DNA of 5,824 nucleotides from the NCBI GenBank assembly GCA_000438015.1, contig FR901560.1:1-5824 (forward strand), read 5' to 3'. Position 1 is the stretch's first letter, and every line of letters starts with the position of its first letter. Both the position numbers and the translations under genes were made by a program. Of this stretch, positions 1 through 5,824 are shown piece by piece. The stretch is from Coraliomargarita sp. CAG:312 (GTDB lineage Bacteria > Verrucomicrobiota > Verrucomicrobiia > Opitutales > Intestinicryptomonadaceae). The notes below the pieces were generated by a model. It did no database searches, was not told the DNA's origin, and was given only the letters and a program-made list of their open reading frames with translations.

Positions 1-457
1 GTATGCATTCCAAATTCCACGGGTTGCGGGTCTTTACAAAAGCGCTAGTTTCGCAGGAAGACCCCATGGCAAACTCGTCCATATTTAGGCGGCCCCAAAA
101 AACGGCTCCACTGCTTTCAAGCTTTGCCATGGCTGTGCCTGTATATGGGCTCACGTACTTTTCAAGCATTCTGCTGGCGCATGTCAACGGCTGGCCGCGA
201 ACCGCAAGCAAATCTTTAAGCCCTACGGGGATGCCGTCCAGGACGCCAAGCGACCCGCCTTTTGCCCGGCGAGCGTCCGATTTCTCCGCGGCGGACAAGG
301 TCGATTTCTCGTCGCAGGAAATAAATGCCCCCACTTTATCGTCCACGGAGTTTTTGCGCTCAATAAAGGCTTTTGCAAGTTCCACCGCGGAAATTTCGCC
401 GGACGCCAACATTTCTGAAAGTTCGACAACGCTCTTATAAAAAATATCTTCGCTCAT
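1..457 (-). CDS. gatA: Asp-tRNA(Asn)/Glu-tRNA(Gln) amidotransferase subunit A, N-terminal part (cut by window edge)
   Basis: GatA is the amidase subunit of cytoplasmic GatCAB. It releases ammonia from glutamine, which GatB uses to convert Glu-tRNA(Gln) or Asp-tRNA(Asn) to the amidated form. The first 152 codons are present, starting at ATG 455-457. The amidase-signature features seen are GIPVGLKDLL at residues 75-84, where Lys81 should be the catalytic lysine of the Ser-cisSer-Lys triad, NMDEFAMGSS at 125-134, and the NPWNLE segment at 145-150. That segment normally leads directly into the PGGSSGGS loop, and both catalytic serines lie beyond the left edge. The start is 40 bases after the gatC stop, in an A/T-rich gap with no Shine-Dalgarno sequence, so gatC-gatA transcription as one unit is likely. 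The family assignment is secure. Whether the enzyme acts on Glu-tRNA, Asp-tRNA or both cannot be told from this fragment. Confidence 0.95.
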   Translation of the reverse strand, partial: MSEDIFYKSVVELSEMLASGEISAVELAKAFIERKNSVDDKVGAFISCDEKSTLSAAEKSDARRAKGGSLGVLDGIPVGLKDLLAVRGQPLTCASRMLEKYVSPYTGTAMAKLESSGAVFWGRLNMDEFAMGSSCETSAFVKTRNPWNLECI

Positions 458-497
458 CGTGTGTTGAAATGGTTTTGTTAAATTAAAAAATCTTTTT

Positions 498-794
498 TTA
501 AGCGTCGTCGACAACCTTTGGAACGGATATTTGGTTGTCGCGCTTTGCAGGGGCGTTCATTAGGGCGTCCTCAACCGGCATCGGCGCGCTCGGAATATCG
601 TCCCGCCACACATTGTAGACAGCATGCGCATGCGCGCTCGGTTCGACTTTCGAAACGTCGATAGCGGACAGTTTTTCAAAATACTCCAAAATTTGCCCTA
701 GCTGACTTGAAAATTTTTCTTTTTCGTCCGCGTTTAACTCTATGCGGGCGAGCTTGGCAACGTATTCTATATCTATTTTTCCCGTCTCTGACAT
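498..794 (-). CDS. gatC: Asp-tRNA(Asn)/Glu-tRNA(Gln) amidotransferase subunit C
   Basis: GatC is the small subunit that wraps around the GatA-GatB interface and stabilises the amidotransferase. The 98-residue product has the usual family length and pattern: YVAKLARIEL near residues 11-20, an amphipathic helix with QLGQILEYFEKL at about 31-42, then IDVSKVEP at 45-52, an HAHAV segment, an RDD, and ALMNAPAKRDN followed by the conserved ISVPKVV end (residues 89-95). The start at ATG 792-794 gives the family's normal N-terminus, and no Shine-Dalgarno sequence precedes it. It is the first gene of a minus-strand unit with gatA and is transcribed away from the DUF481-type gene. A -10-like TAGAAT on the minus strand lies about 56 bases upstream. 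gatB is not in the window; it may follow gatA or lie elsewhere. Confidence 0.96.
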   Translation of the reverse strand: MSETGKIDIEYVAKLARIELNADEKEKFSSQLGQILEYFEKLSAIDVSKVEPSAHAHAVYNVWRDDIPSAPMPVEDALMNAPAKRDNQISVPKVVDDA

Positions 795-849
795 TCGTTT
801 AAACTCTCAAAACCGTTCCCCGCTTTCAAGTAAAAAAAACGGCATAAAA

Positions 850-879
850 ATTCTATTGCCCAAAACCAATATTGTGCAA
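850..879 (-). promoter_or_regulatory. Possible sigma70-type promoter for gatCA
   Basis: Read on the minus strand, TTGCAC (879-874) and TAGAAT (855-850) are separated by 18 bases. The -10 matches the consensus at 5 of 6 positions, the -35 at only 3 of 6. The implied transcript would begin near 843 and have a leader of about 50 bases before the gatC ATG. This rests on motif resemblance in A/T-rich DNA only. Confidence 0.3.
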
Positions 880-881
880 TA
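854..881. repeat. Short inverted repeat between divergent genes (possible operator)
   Basis: TATTGC (854-859) and GCAATA (876-881) form perfect 6-base arms around a 16-base spacer. The repeat covers both promoter-like elements in the gatC/DUF481 intergenic region. The size and position would suit a dimeric DNA-binding regulator, but 6-base arms in A/T-rich DNA can arise by chance and no regulator gene is adjacent. Confidence 0.25.
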
Positions 882-885
882 TAGA
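856..885 (+). promoter_or_regulatory. Possible sigma70-type promoter for the DUF481-type gene
   Basis: TTGCCC (856-861) and TATAGA (880-885) are separated by 18 bases, and each matches 4 of 6 consensus positions. Transcription would start around 892, which would make a GTG start at 895 almost leaderless. The element overlaps the proposed gatC promoter on the other strand, so the two may compete. Support is by inspection only. Confidence 0.25.
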
Positions 886-894
886 AAATATTTT

Positions 895-2046
895 GTGTTA
901 AAAGACGGATACATTCGCGCGCTATTTGCAGCCGGAGCGATTATTGCAGCCCTCCGGATTCTCGGCGCATGCGCGGCTTGCGCCAATCCCTCCACAACAC
1001 TGAAACTTAACACTGGCGAAACCCTTATAGGCGAAGTTGTCGCGCGCGACGACGATTTTGTGGAAATACAGAATTCCTACGCAAATATAAAAGTTCCCAC
1101 ATGCATAATTGTGGACGAAACCACCGACGCGCCAGAAGAAGTCGCTGTGGTGCCTATAGACAGAAGCGGCGACCAATCTTCAGATTCAAACGATGCGAAC
1201 AGCGAAGAATGGCGGCCGTTTTTTGGCGCTGAAAAATCAGTCATAGGCAGAAATAACCCAATATACAGAGGATTTAAGGAATTTACCGACGAATATAGGC
1301 AATTTTTGGAGCAAATTCTCCCCGAAGGCCTAGAGATGAAAATTACCGCAGGAATATCCAATGAAATTTCCACGCTTAGAAAAAACAGTTATTATTTCTC
1401 CGGCTATGCTACAAAAGAGTGGAAAACAATGAGTTTTTCCGCCAGCGGATTCTACAATTATGAATGGCAAAAAACCTTCGACGGCGTTGAGAGTGTAGTC
1501 ACCGACAAGTACGGCGCAAACGCCTCATACAAATGGAATTTTCTAGATTCTCCAGAGAACAATTACAATTCCGGATGGTATTTTACCACTATGTCCTCTT
1601 ACAGGCACGACTCCATAAAGGGAATAGAATTGCAAGTGGATTCCAGCATCGGCTTGGGATACGACTTTAAAATACCGTCGATAGGGTTGGAATGGTCAGT
1701 GTCCGCCGGCCCTGGAGGAAGATATTTGGACGCCGCCGACTACGACAGGCACTACATCCCAATGCTTTTTCTTTCAGAAAACCTCACCTGGGATATTACT
1801 GACCTTTTGCGACTGGAACACCAGGGATATTTCGGCATGGATTTGGAAACCGCAAAAAGCGGAACTGCATATGTCATGGTGGGCTTGGCTTTCGCCCCCA
1901 AAGAAGTCGTCTCCATTGCGCTCAGGCTTACAAATGATTTCGACACGATTAACTCGTCTTTAGCCATTAAAAACGAACAAAAATTAATTTTGTCCATAGA
2001 AATACCTCTAGACGGCAAGAAATCGGATGCGTCAAGCGGCAATTAG
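895..2046 (+). CDS. Exported DUF481-type predicted outer-membrane beta-barrel protein
   Basis: Using GTG 895, the product is 383 residues. It begins with a positively charged stretch and a hydrophobic segment (about residues 9-30, interrupted by Arg21), ending in ACA, a plausible signal-peptidase I site after Ala30. Residues 35-71 follow the pattern LKLNTG...L.GEV...V.I...NIKVP, a small beta module that often precedes DUF481 domains. An acidic Ser/Asp/Glu linker follows (about 75-145). Residues 146-372 show alternating aromatic beta-strands, with SIGLGYDF at 251-258 and SVSAGPGGRYLD at 268-279, as in the DUF481 (YdiY-like) family. The likely location is the outer membrane; the role is unknown. 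The barrel is followed by a short charged tail (DGKKSDASSGN) rather than ending on an aromatic residue. The reading frame is open upstream to 742, but that part is antisense to gatC. TTG 856 and GTG 874 are other possible starts; there is no in-frame ATG between the gatC start and the signal peptide. The family call is fairly safe, the start uncertain. Confidence 0.8.
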   Translation: MLKDGYIRALFAAGAIIAALRILGACAACANPSTTLKLNTGETLIGEVVARDDDFVEIQNSYANIKVPTCIIVDETTDAPEEVAVVPIDRSGDQSSDSNDANSEEWRPFFGAEKSVIGRNNPIYRGFKEFTDEYRQFLEQILPEGLEMKITAGISNEISTLRKNSYYFSGYATKEWKTMSFSASGFYNYEWQKTFDGVESVVTDKYGANASYKWNFLDSPENNYNSGWYFTTMSSYRHDSIKGIELQVDSSIGLGYDFKIPSIGLEWSVSAGPGGRYLDAADYDRHYIPMLFLSENLTWDITDLLRLEHQGYFGMDLETAKSGTAYVMVGLAFAPKEVVSIALRLTNDFDTINSSLAIKNEQKLILSIEIPLDGKKSDASSGN

Positions 2047-2434
2047 AAAATCAAGCCTAGCGAAATATTTACCGGAAAAGAAATTAAGTTTCGCGCCGTT
2101 TAAATCCCTCAACGCGATAACTATCCAAATTTTAACCGCATAATCCAAAATCCTTTGCCAGCCCCCCCAAAAGCCACCGGCATGCGCAAGCTCCGTTTCA
2201 ATGATATATAAAAGGGCTTTTCCGGCTATTAAAAAACTCCGGCAGGATTAAACAACGCAATGATTACCTAGACAGCATACCTCAAACATTCCGGCCGAGG
2301 CTTGGAAACGGCACCCGCCGGCACCCTGGGATATTAACAACACCACAATATAAAAATATCCGCCAACCGCGCGAGAATTCCTTAAAAATGTCTGCATCGG
2401 CTGGCGGATATGAAAAAATCTAAGGCAATAATAT
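2047..2434. other. Convergent intergenic region, 388 bases, no gene seen
   Basis: This lies between the 3' ends of the plus-strand DUF481-type gene and the minus-strand cytochrome gene. No reading frame of useful length was found on the plus strand; for example, the ATG at 2182 gives 9 codons. I see no tRNA-like fold. Contents noted are a weak hairpin (GCGAAA 2060-2065 with TTTCGC 2089-2094) with no following T run, a run of seven C at 2162-2168, one GCATGCGC at 2180-2187, two TCCGGC copies (2221-2226 and 2238-2243), and the terminator-like hairpin at 2352-2411. The length is more than two convergent genes need, so a small RNA or the remains of a lost gene are possible, but nothing positive supports either. 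Confidence 0.6.
2352..2411 (-). terminator. Terminator-like hairpin downstream of the HzsA-related cytochrome gene
   Basis: The arms 2356-2368 and 2399-2411 pair at 12 of 13 positions (mismatch at 2366/2401), and one further pair (2369/2398) closes a loop of about 28 bases. On the minus strand the distal arm runs straight into five T residues (2356-2352), as expected of a Rho-independent terminator. The stem begins 24 bases after the TGA of the cytochrome gene. In the plus direction it is followed by A residues, so it would not work as a simple terminator for the DUF481-type gene. The large loop lowers confidence. Confidence 0.5.
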
Positions 2435-5400
2435 TCAATCGAGCTTCTTTATTATATTATCCTCCTGCCACTTGAAATATTTTTCATCGAGTTCCATGGC
2501 GTCAACGGGCGTTTTATAATCGTAATCGGCAGGAATTATTCCACACTTTTGCAGTACTTTTATGTAGCCTTTTGTGGGAAAGAAGTTTTTCTCTGTTTGG
2601 AATGGCGAAGTCTTTTTCATATGTTCCGAAACTTCGCGTATGCCGGAAAGCATCTTCTTATATTCGTAGTCGTTTTTATCTCTAAACACAATTGGATGCG
2701 ATTTCTTTTCGCCCCCCTCAGCCAAACCTCCGTGTTCCTTTGCCAGCGGAACTAGCAATACCACCGATTCCTCCGGTGTAGTTAAATTATAAAGCACGTC
2801 GCGGATATACTTGCTATCGGTAAAACCGCCTTTGCCATCTGGCTTGCGCAGCTTTTGATATGGATTCCACCAAAATGCCGCTGGTTTTGAATTTGGCTCT
2901 TTGTGGCATTTTCCGCAAATGGCATACACCACATCGTTTATTTTGCGGACTGAATCTGGAATATCCGCCTCAACAACCCACGAACCGCCTTCATAGTCGT
3001 TGTGCAAGAATCCGGTTCCCGCCATGGCGTATGTGCCCACTTGGAACGAACCTGTATCCAGCCAAGCGCGCAAAAGGTTCAAATCTTTCTGCTCAAATTT
3101 TTCGTTGTGGTGGCCTCCCTCCGCTTTCCTCATCAATTTGCTTCCGCCAGAGCCGAAAGTGTAGGGAGACTGGTTGCCCCATTTGTTAAATCCGGTATTG
3201 AGCTGGCCGTACACCGCAAGGACAAAACGCGACTGGATATAATGCGGGCTTAAGTCTCCGGTCATGATTACTCCGGCGTTGGCGTTGCGCGGATTATGGC
3301 ATTTGACGCAATACTTGTCGAAAAGCGGCTGGATGTGGCGCATATAGTCTATCATTTGCGGCACGCCGTCGATTTTTTCTATTTTTGAAAGCTTGCCATA
3401 CGCCATTGGATTTGCCTGTTTGCGAATAGGCGCTTCGGTTCTTCGCTCGTGGCAGCCTATGCAGCTTGTGGAAGTTCCAGGTGCGAAGCCAGTGAAACTT
3501 TGCATGCGCTTTACGGCATTTCCGTTTTCGTCGAGAGCCACAAACGCCAAAGCCTTGCTTGCGGGAACCTCAAAGAACGCTGATCCGTCCGGATAGACGG
3601 GAACAGTTCCCAAAACCTTTTCAAGCGCAAATCCGCCTTGAAAATTTATGGGGTGGAATCCGCCGTGGTAATGCACGGGCTCTGGCAGCATCTGGGTTAT
3701 CATTAATTTTTTTATTGTACCCCTTTTTACATCCGCCATTTTGCGCCCATGATAGACATCCTGCATAAACACGGTAGCTGTCTTTTGCGAGAAATCAGCC
3801 ATATCGGGACGCATTTGCGGAGCTTTCCGCGGCGCCAGAGGCTGCGGGTTGCGAATTAAAACTTTGCATTTTGGAACCCTTCCCTGCTTGTTCTGAACCA
3901 CGGTATAATACGTCTCTACGTCGGTCTTCAATAAGTCTTCGGGAAGCGGGAAAGAATCGTAAAACTGCCCGCCCTCGCTCATGACGACAATTTTTTCTCC
4001 GTCGGTGGCGAGGGTTAAATTTCCCTTTAGCGGATACGGATCGTAATAGCGCGGATGGTATTCGCCGCTGACAAATTCAAACGCATGCGGATCGCTCGGG
4101 TCAAACGGCGCGACAGCGCGGGCTATATTGCCGCAATGGTCCTTCATGCCGTGCCCAGGAGCGAGAGTAAACAATATGCCATCCTTGTCAGGAAGCGGCT
4201 TTGCGGCTATATAAAGGCCTCCGGGCTTTTCATTTCCCAAGTAAATCATGTCGCCGTAGCCGTCTGGGCCGATGGTCCAAAGGTTGTGGTATCCAAGCTG
4301 CGTGCGGTGGTTATAGTCCCAGCGCATGTATATTATTCTGCCGTCGGGCATAATTTCTGGGCGGTTGTCAACGTCGGGATTGACCGTTATGCATGCGATA
4401 AAATTCTCCTCTCTAAACCATCTGTGCAGATTGGATACTGGAACGTAGAAGCACTGTACGGTTTTGTTGAGGCGGTCCGACGTATAAAGAATATCGCCGT
4501 TGGGCATGTAGCAAGGCTCTATATCGTTCCAATTTCCGGCAAACGGCAACTTTGTCAAATTCTTTCCATCGACCCCTATTTCGTAAATATGGAACAAATC
4601 GTCGTCGCCCTTGCGGTATGAAAAAATTATCTTTTTACCGTCGTATGAAACTTGGGGATCGCGAACGCACCCTTTAGGGTCGTCAATCAAATAGCGTATT
4701 TTCCCAGTTTTTAGGTTATAGACGGCAAGTTTGCCGCCCAATCGGCTGAATAGCTCCTGGTTAAAATGCCTGTCGATTTGCGGAATGCCCGTATCGGAAC
4801 ACACGCTCTTGCCGTAGTTTGCGTACCAATGCCAATCCCTGCCGTTGCCGCGCGTGCAGAATACGATTTCCTCTGTTCCCATTGCCTCTATAGCCTTTGC
4901 GGGAAGTTCGGCGCGCCTGTCGGGAATCTTGGGCATATCAGGATTGTCGGATAATTCCAGCCAATCGTATGTTGCCCAAATTTTCATCCTAGTTTTACGG
5001 TTGAAATCCGGAGTTATCTCCAAGACGTTTTTTGTGCCGTCTTTCTTCAGAAGTTCGGCGGGAATTTTTATAGGTTCGACCGAGCTTGGCACACCCCAAG
5101 TCAGCGGGAAAGATAAAAGGTTTGCGCCCGCAGGGGCGTAGAAACCGCCGTTTCGCCATCCGAATTTATATATGCCGCCCCGCGCCCCGACGGGCTTGCC
5201 GTTTAGGGAAACTTTCATGGAAAAGCCTCCGGTAGGGGCGGAATCCGTAAAGCCCATTTTAAAGTAATACCCAGACTTGGAAATGTTCTTCGGCGTATCG
5301 AACTCTATTTTAAAAGATTTAGGCTCCACACCTACTCCCGCCCATTCGCAGTTTGCAACCGGATGCACAAAAGGCCAGTCTCTGTCATTAGACTTGCCGG

Positions 5401-5638
5401 CAGTATATACTACCGGTTTTGAAAAGAATTTTTTAGCTCCGTCTATATCCCTAAAACTGCGGTGCTCCTCGTCGTATCCCGACTCGTAGCGGTGGCGGTC
5501 GTCGCCTAAATTTCTAAAAAGCCTAAATTCCGAAGAATAGCCGTCGGGATTGCCTATCTTAAAAACAGAAGCCGATTGAACGGCAAGAGGCGCCGCTAGA
5601 AACGCAAAAAAAAGGAACTTCTCCATCATATATTTCAT
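2435..5638 (-). CDS. Secreted HzsA-related multihaem cytochrome c with N-terminal PL4 domain-III-like module
   Basis: This 1067-residue exported protein resembles the large c-type cytochromes of PVC bacteria related to hydrazine synthase subunit alpha. A signal peptide spans about residues 1-23 (core FLFFAFLAAPLAV). Residues 26-231 look like polysaccharide lyase 4 domain III, a jelly-roll carbohydrate-binding-type fold: FKIGNPDGYSSEF (26-38), DWPFVHP (87-93), SLNGKPVG (144-151) and YDWLEL (224-229). Residues 255-560 form a TolB/HzsA-type propeller with blade motifs SYDGKKIIFS (331-340), MPNGDILYTS (378-387), MPDGRIIYMRW (430-440) and LWTIGPDG (453-460). The family segment GTVPVYPDGSAFFEVPAS (677-694) leads to the first haem site, CIGCH (726-730). 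Two more follow: CVKCH (777-781), in a context like planctomycete-type cytochrome domains, and CGKCH (908-912). Three covalent haems in the periplasm or on the surface are predicted. Met4 and Met5 are alternative starts; none has a Shine-Dalgarno sequence. The upstream gene ends 21 bases away, suggesting an operon. The substrate is unknown; hydrazine synthesis is not implied. Confidence 0.85.
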   Translation of the reverse strand: MKYMMEKFLFFAFLAAPLAVQSASVFKIGNPDGYSSEFRLFRNLGDDRHRYESGYDEEHRSFRDIDGAKKFFSKPVVYTAGKSNDRDWPFVHPVANCEWAGVGVEPKSFKIEFDTPKNISKSGYYFKMGFTDSAPTGGFSMKVSLNGKPVGARGGIYKFGWRNGGFYAPAGANLLSFPLTWGVPSSVEPIKIPAELLKKDGTKNVLEITPDFNRKTRMKIWATYDWLELSDNPDMPKIPDRRAELPAKAIEAMGTEEIVFCTRGNGRDWHWYANYGKSVCSDTGIPQIDRHFNQELFSRLGGKLAVYNLKTGKIRYLIDDPKGCVRDPQVSYDGKKIIFSYRKGDDDLFHIYEIGVDGKNLTKLPFAGNWNDIEPCYMPNGDILYTSDRLNKTVQCFYVPVSNLHRWFREENFIACITVNPDVDNRPEIMPDGRIIYMRWDYNHRTQLGYHNLWTIGPDGYGDMIYLGNEKPGGLYIAAKPLPDKDGILFTLAPGHGMKDHCGNIARAVAPFDPSDPHAFEFVSGEYHPRYYDPYPLKGNLTLATDGEKIVVMSEGGQFYDSFPLPEDLLKTDVETYYTVVQNKQGRVPKCKVLIRNPQPLAPRKAPQMRPDMADFSQKTATVFMQDVYHGRKMADVKRGTIKKLMITQMLPEPVHYHGGFHPINFQGGFALEKVLGTVPVYPDGSAFFEVPASKALAFVALDENGNAVKRMQSFTGFAPGTSTSCIGCHERRTEAPIRKQANPMAYGKLSKIEKIDGVPQMIDYMRHIQPLFDKYCVKCHNPRNANAGVIMTGDLSPHYIQSRFVLAVYGQLNTGFNKWGNQSPYTFGSGGSKLMRKAEGGHHNEKFEQKDLNLLRAWLDTGSFQVGTYAMAGTGFLHNDYEGGSWVVEADIPDSVRKINDVVYAICGKCHKEPNSKPAAFWWNPYQKLRKPDGKGGFTDSKYIRDVLYNLTTPEESVVLLVPLAKEHGGLAEGGEKKSHPIVFRDKNDYEYKKMLSGIREVSEHMKKTSPFQTEKNFFPTKGYIKVLQKCGIIPADYDYKTPVDAMELDEKYFKWQEDNIIKKLD

Positions 5639-5659
5639 AAAATGCCAGCGTTTTGATTT

Positions 5660-5824
5660 TTACATAGTTTTTTCGATAAGAAATTTTCCCTTAGGGGCAG
5701 TTCCGCGCCACAAACCGCCGCCTAGGCTCTCGAAGGAAGTCGAACCGCTAGCAGGCCTGCCATCGGCTAGGTATATTACAAACTCTCCACCGTCGCGTAT
5801 TTCAAGTTCGCAAGCGGATTTCCC
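5660..5824 (-). CDS. C-terminal end of an unidentified protein (cut by window edge)
   Basis: On the minus strand one frame is open from the right edge to TAA at 5660-5662, giving 54 codons; the other two minus frames are interrupted by stops. The sequence reads as ordinary protein: a beta-like stretch ELEIRDGGEFVIYLADG, then a glycine-rich LGGGLWRG, and the end APKGKFLIEKTM. I do not recognise the family and assign no function. It lies 21 bases upstream of the HzsA-related gene on the same strand, so the two are probably co-transcribed and may share a role. An open frame of this length can occur by chance, which limits confidence. The absence of a good promoter or a long gap before the cytochrome gene supports coding here. 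Confidence 0.6.
   Translation of the reverse strand, partial: GKSACELEIRDGGEFVIYLADGRPASGSTSFESLGGGLWRGTAPKGKFLIEKTM

Noticed and set aside
3..440. 145-codon plus-strand open frame
   Set aside because: It is antisense to gatA, whose minus-strand product matches the amidase signature.
484..500. A/T palindrome at the gatC stop as a terminator
   Set aside because: The stem is only A-T pairs (AAAAAA/TTTTTT) with no GC core, and gatA follows 40 bases after the stop, so termination here is unlikely.
742..894. Starting the DUF481-type gene at ATG 742
   Set aside because: This would overlap the start of gatC antisense and add about 51 residues of non-hydrophobic sequence before the signal peptide, which would then be internal.
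966..975. Lipoprotein assignment from LGAC in the DUF481-type signal region
   Set aside because: A lipobox-like sequence is present, but barrel proteins of this family are usually cleaved by signal peptidase I, and an ACA site follows four residues later.
2060..2094. GCGAAA/TTTCGC hairpin as terminator of the DUF481-type gene
   Set aside because: The stem has only 6 pairs, the loop is 23 bases, and no T run follows.
2162..2168. Run of seven C as a phase-variable tract
   Set aside because: It lies in the convergent intergenic region, not in a coding frame or near a promoter, so slippage would have no evident effect.
4055..4621. 188-codon plus-strand open frame
   Set aside because: It lies wholly antisense to the propeller-coding part of the cytochrome gene, which has clear domain motifs; the plus frame shows no recognisable protein features.
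2435..5638. Annotating the large gene as hydrazine synthase subunit alpha (hzsA)
   Set aside because: The propeller and first haem segment resemble that family, but true hydrazine synthase is confined to anammox bacteria, needs two partner subunits that are not seen here, and uses haem ligands I cannot find. The related-family label is safer.

Overview
The window looks chromosomal and bacterial, and most likely comes from the PVC superphylum (Verrucomicrobiota, Lentisphaerota/Kiritimatiellota or Planctomycetota). The main reason is the large HzsA-related multihaem cytochrome, a protein type I associate mainly with PVC bacteria. None of the assignable starts has a clear Shine-Dalgarno sequence, which fits but does not prove this. 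Base composition is moderate (I estimate slightly under 50% GC). No finer taxonomic placement is supported.

Layout, left to right. (1) 1-794, minus strand: the start of gatA (cut by the left edge) preceded by a complete gatC. These are two subunits of the tRNA-dependent amidotransferase GatCAB, in the order gatC-gatA. (2) 795-894: a short divergent intergenic region with promoter-like elements facing both ways and a small inverted repeat. (3) 895-2046, plus strand: an exported DUF481-type predicted outer-membrane beta-barrel protein, probably starting at a GTG. (4) 2047-2434: a 388-base convergent intergenic region with no convincing gene. It contains a terminator-like hairpin serving the minus-strand gene to its right. 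(5) 2435-5638, minus strand: a 1067-residue secreted protein that joins an N-terminal polysaccharide-lyase-4 domain-III-like (carbohydrate-binding type) module, a TolB/HzsA-type beta-propeller and a C-terminal part with three CXXCH haem c sites. (6) 5660-5824, minus strand: the last 54 codons of an unidentified gene ending 21 bases before the cytochrome gene, so the two are probably one operon.

The left part is housekeeping (Gln/Asn-tRNA formation). The centre and right encode cell-envelope proteins. The most interesting item is the cytochrome, whose domain order suggests a periplasmic or surface redox protein that may engage a glycan. Its substrate cannot be read from sequence. It should not be called hydrazine synthase, because no partner subunits are visible. 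A second, independent observation is the excess of GCATGCG: all seven GCATGC palindromes in the window are followed by G on the plus strand, across coding and non-coding DNA.
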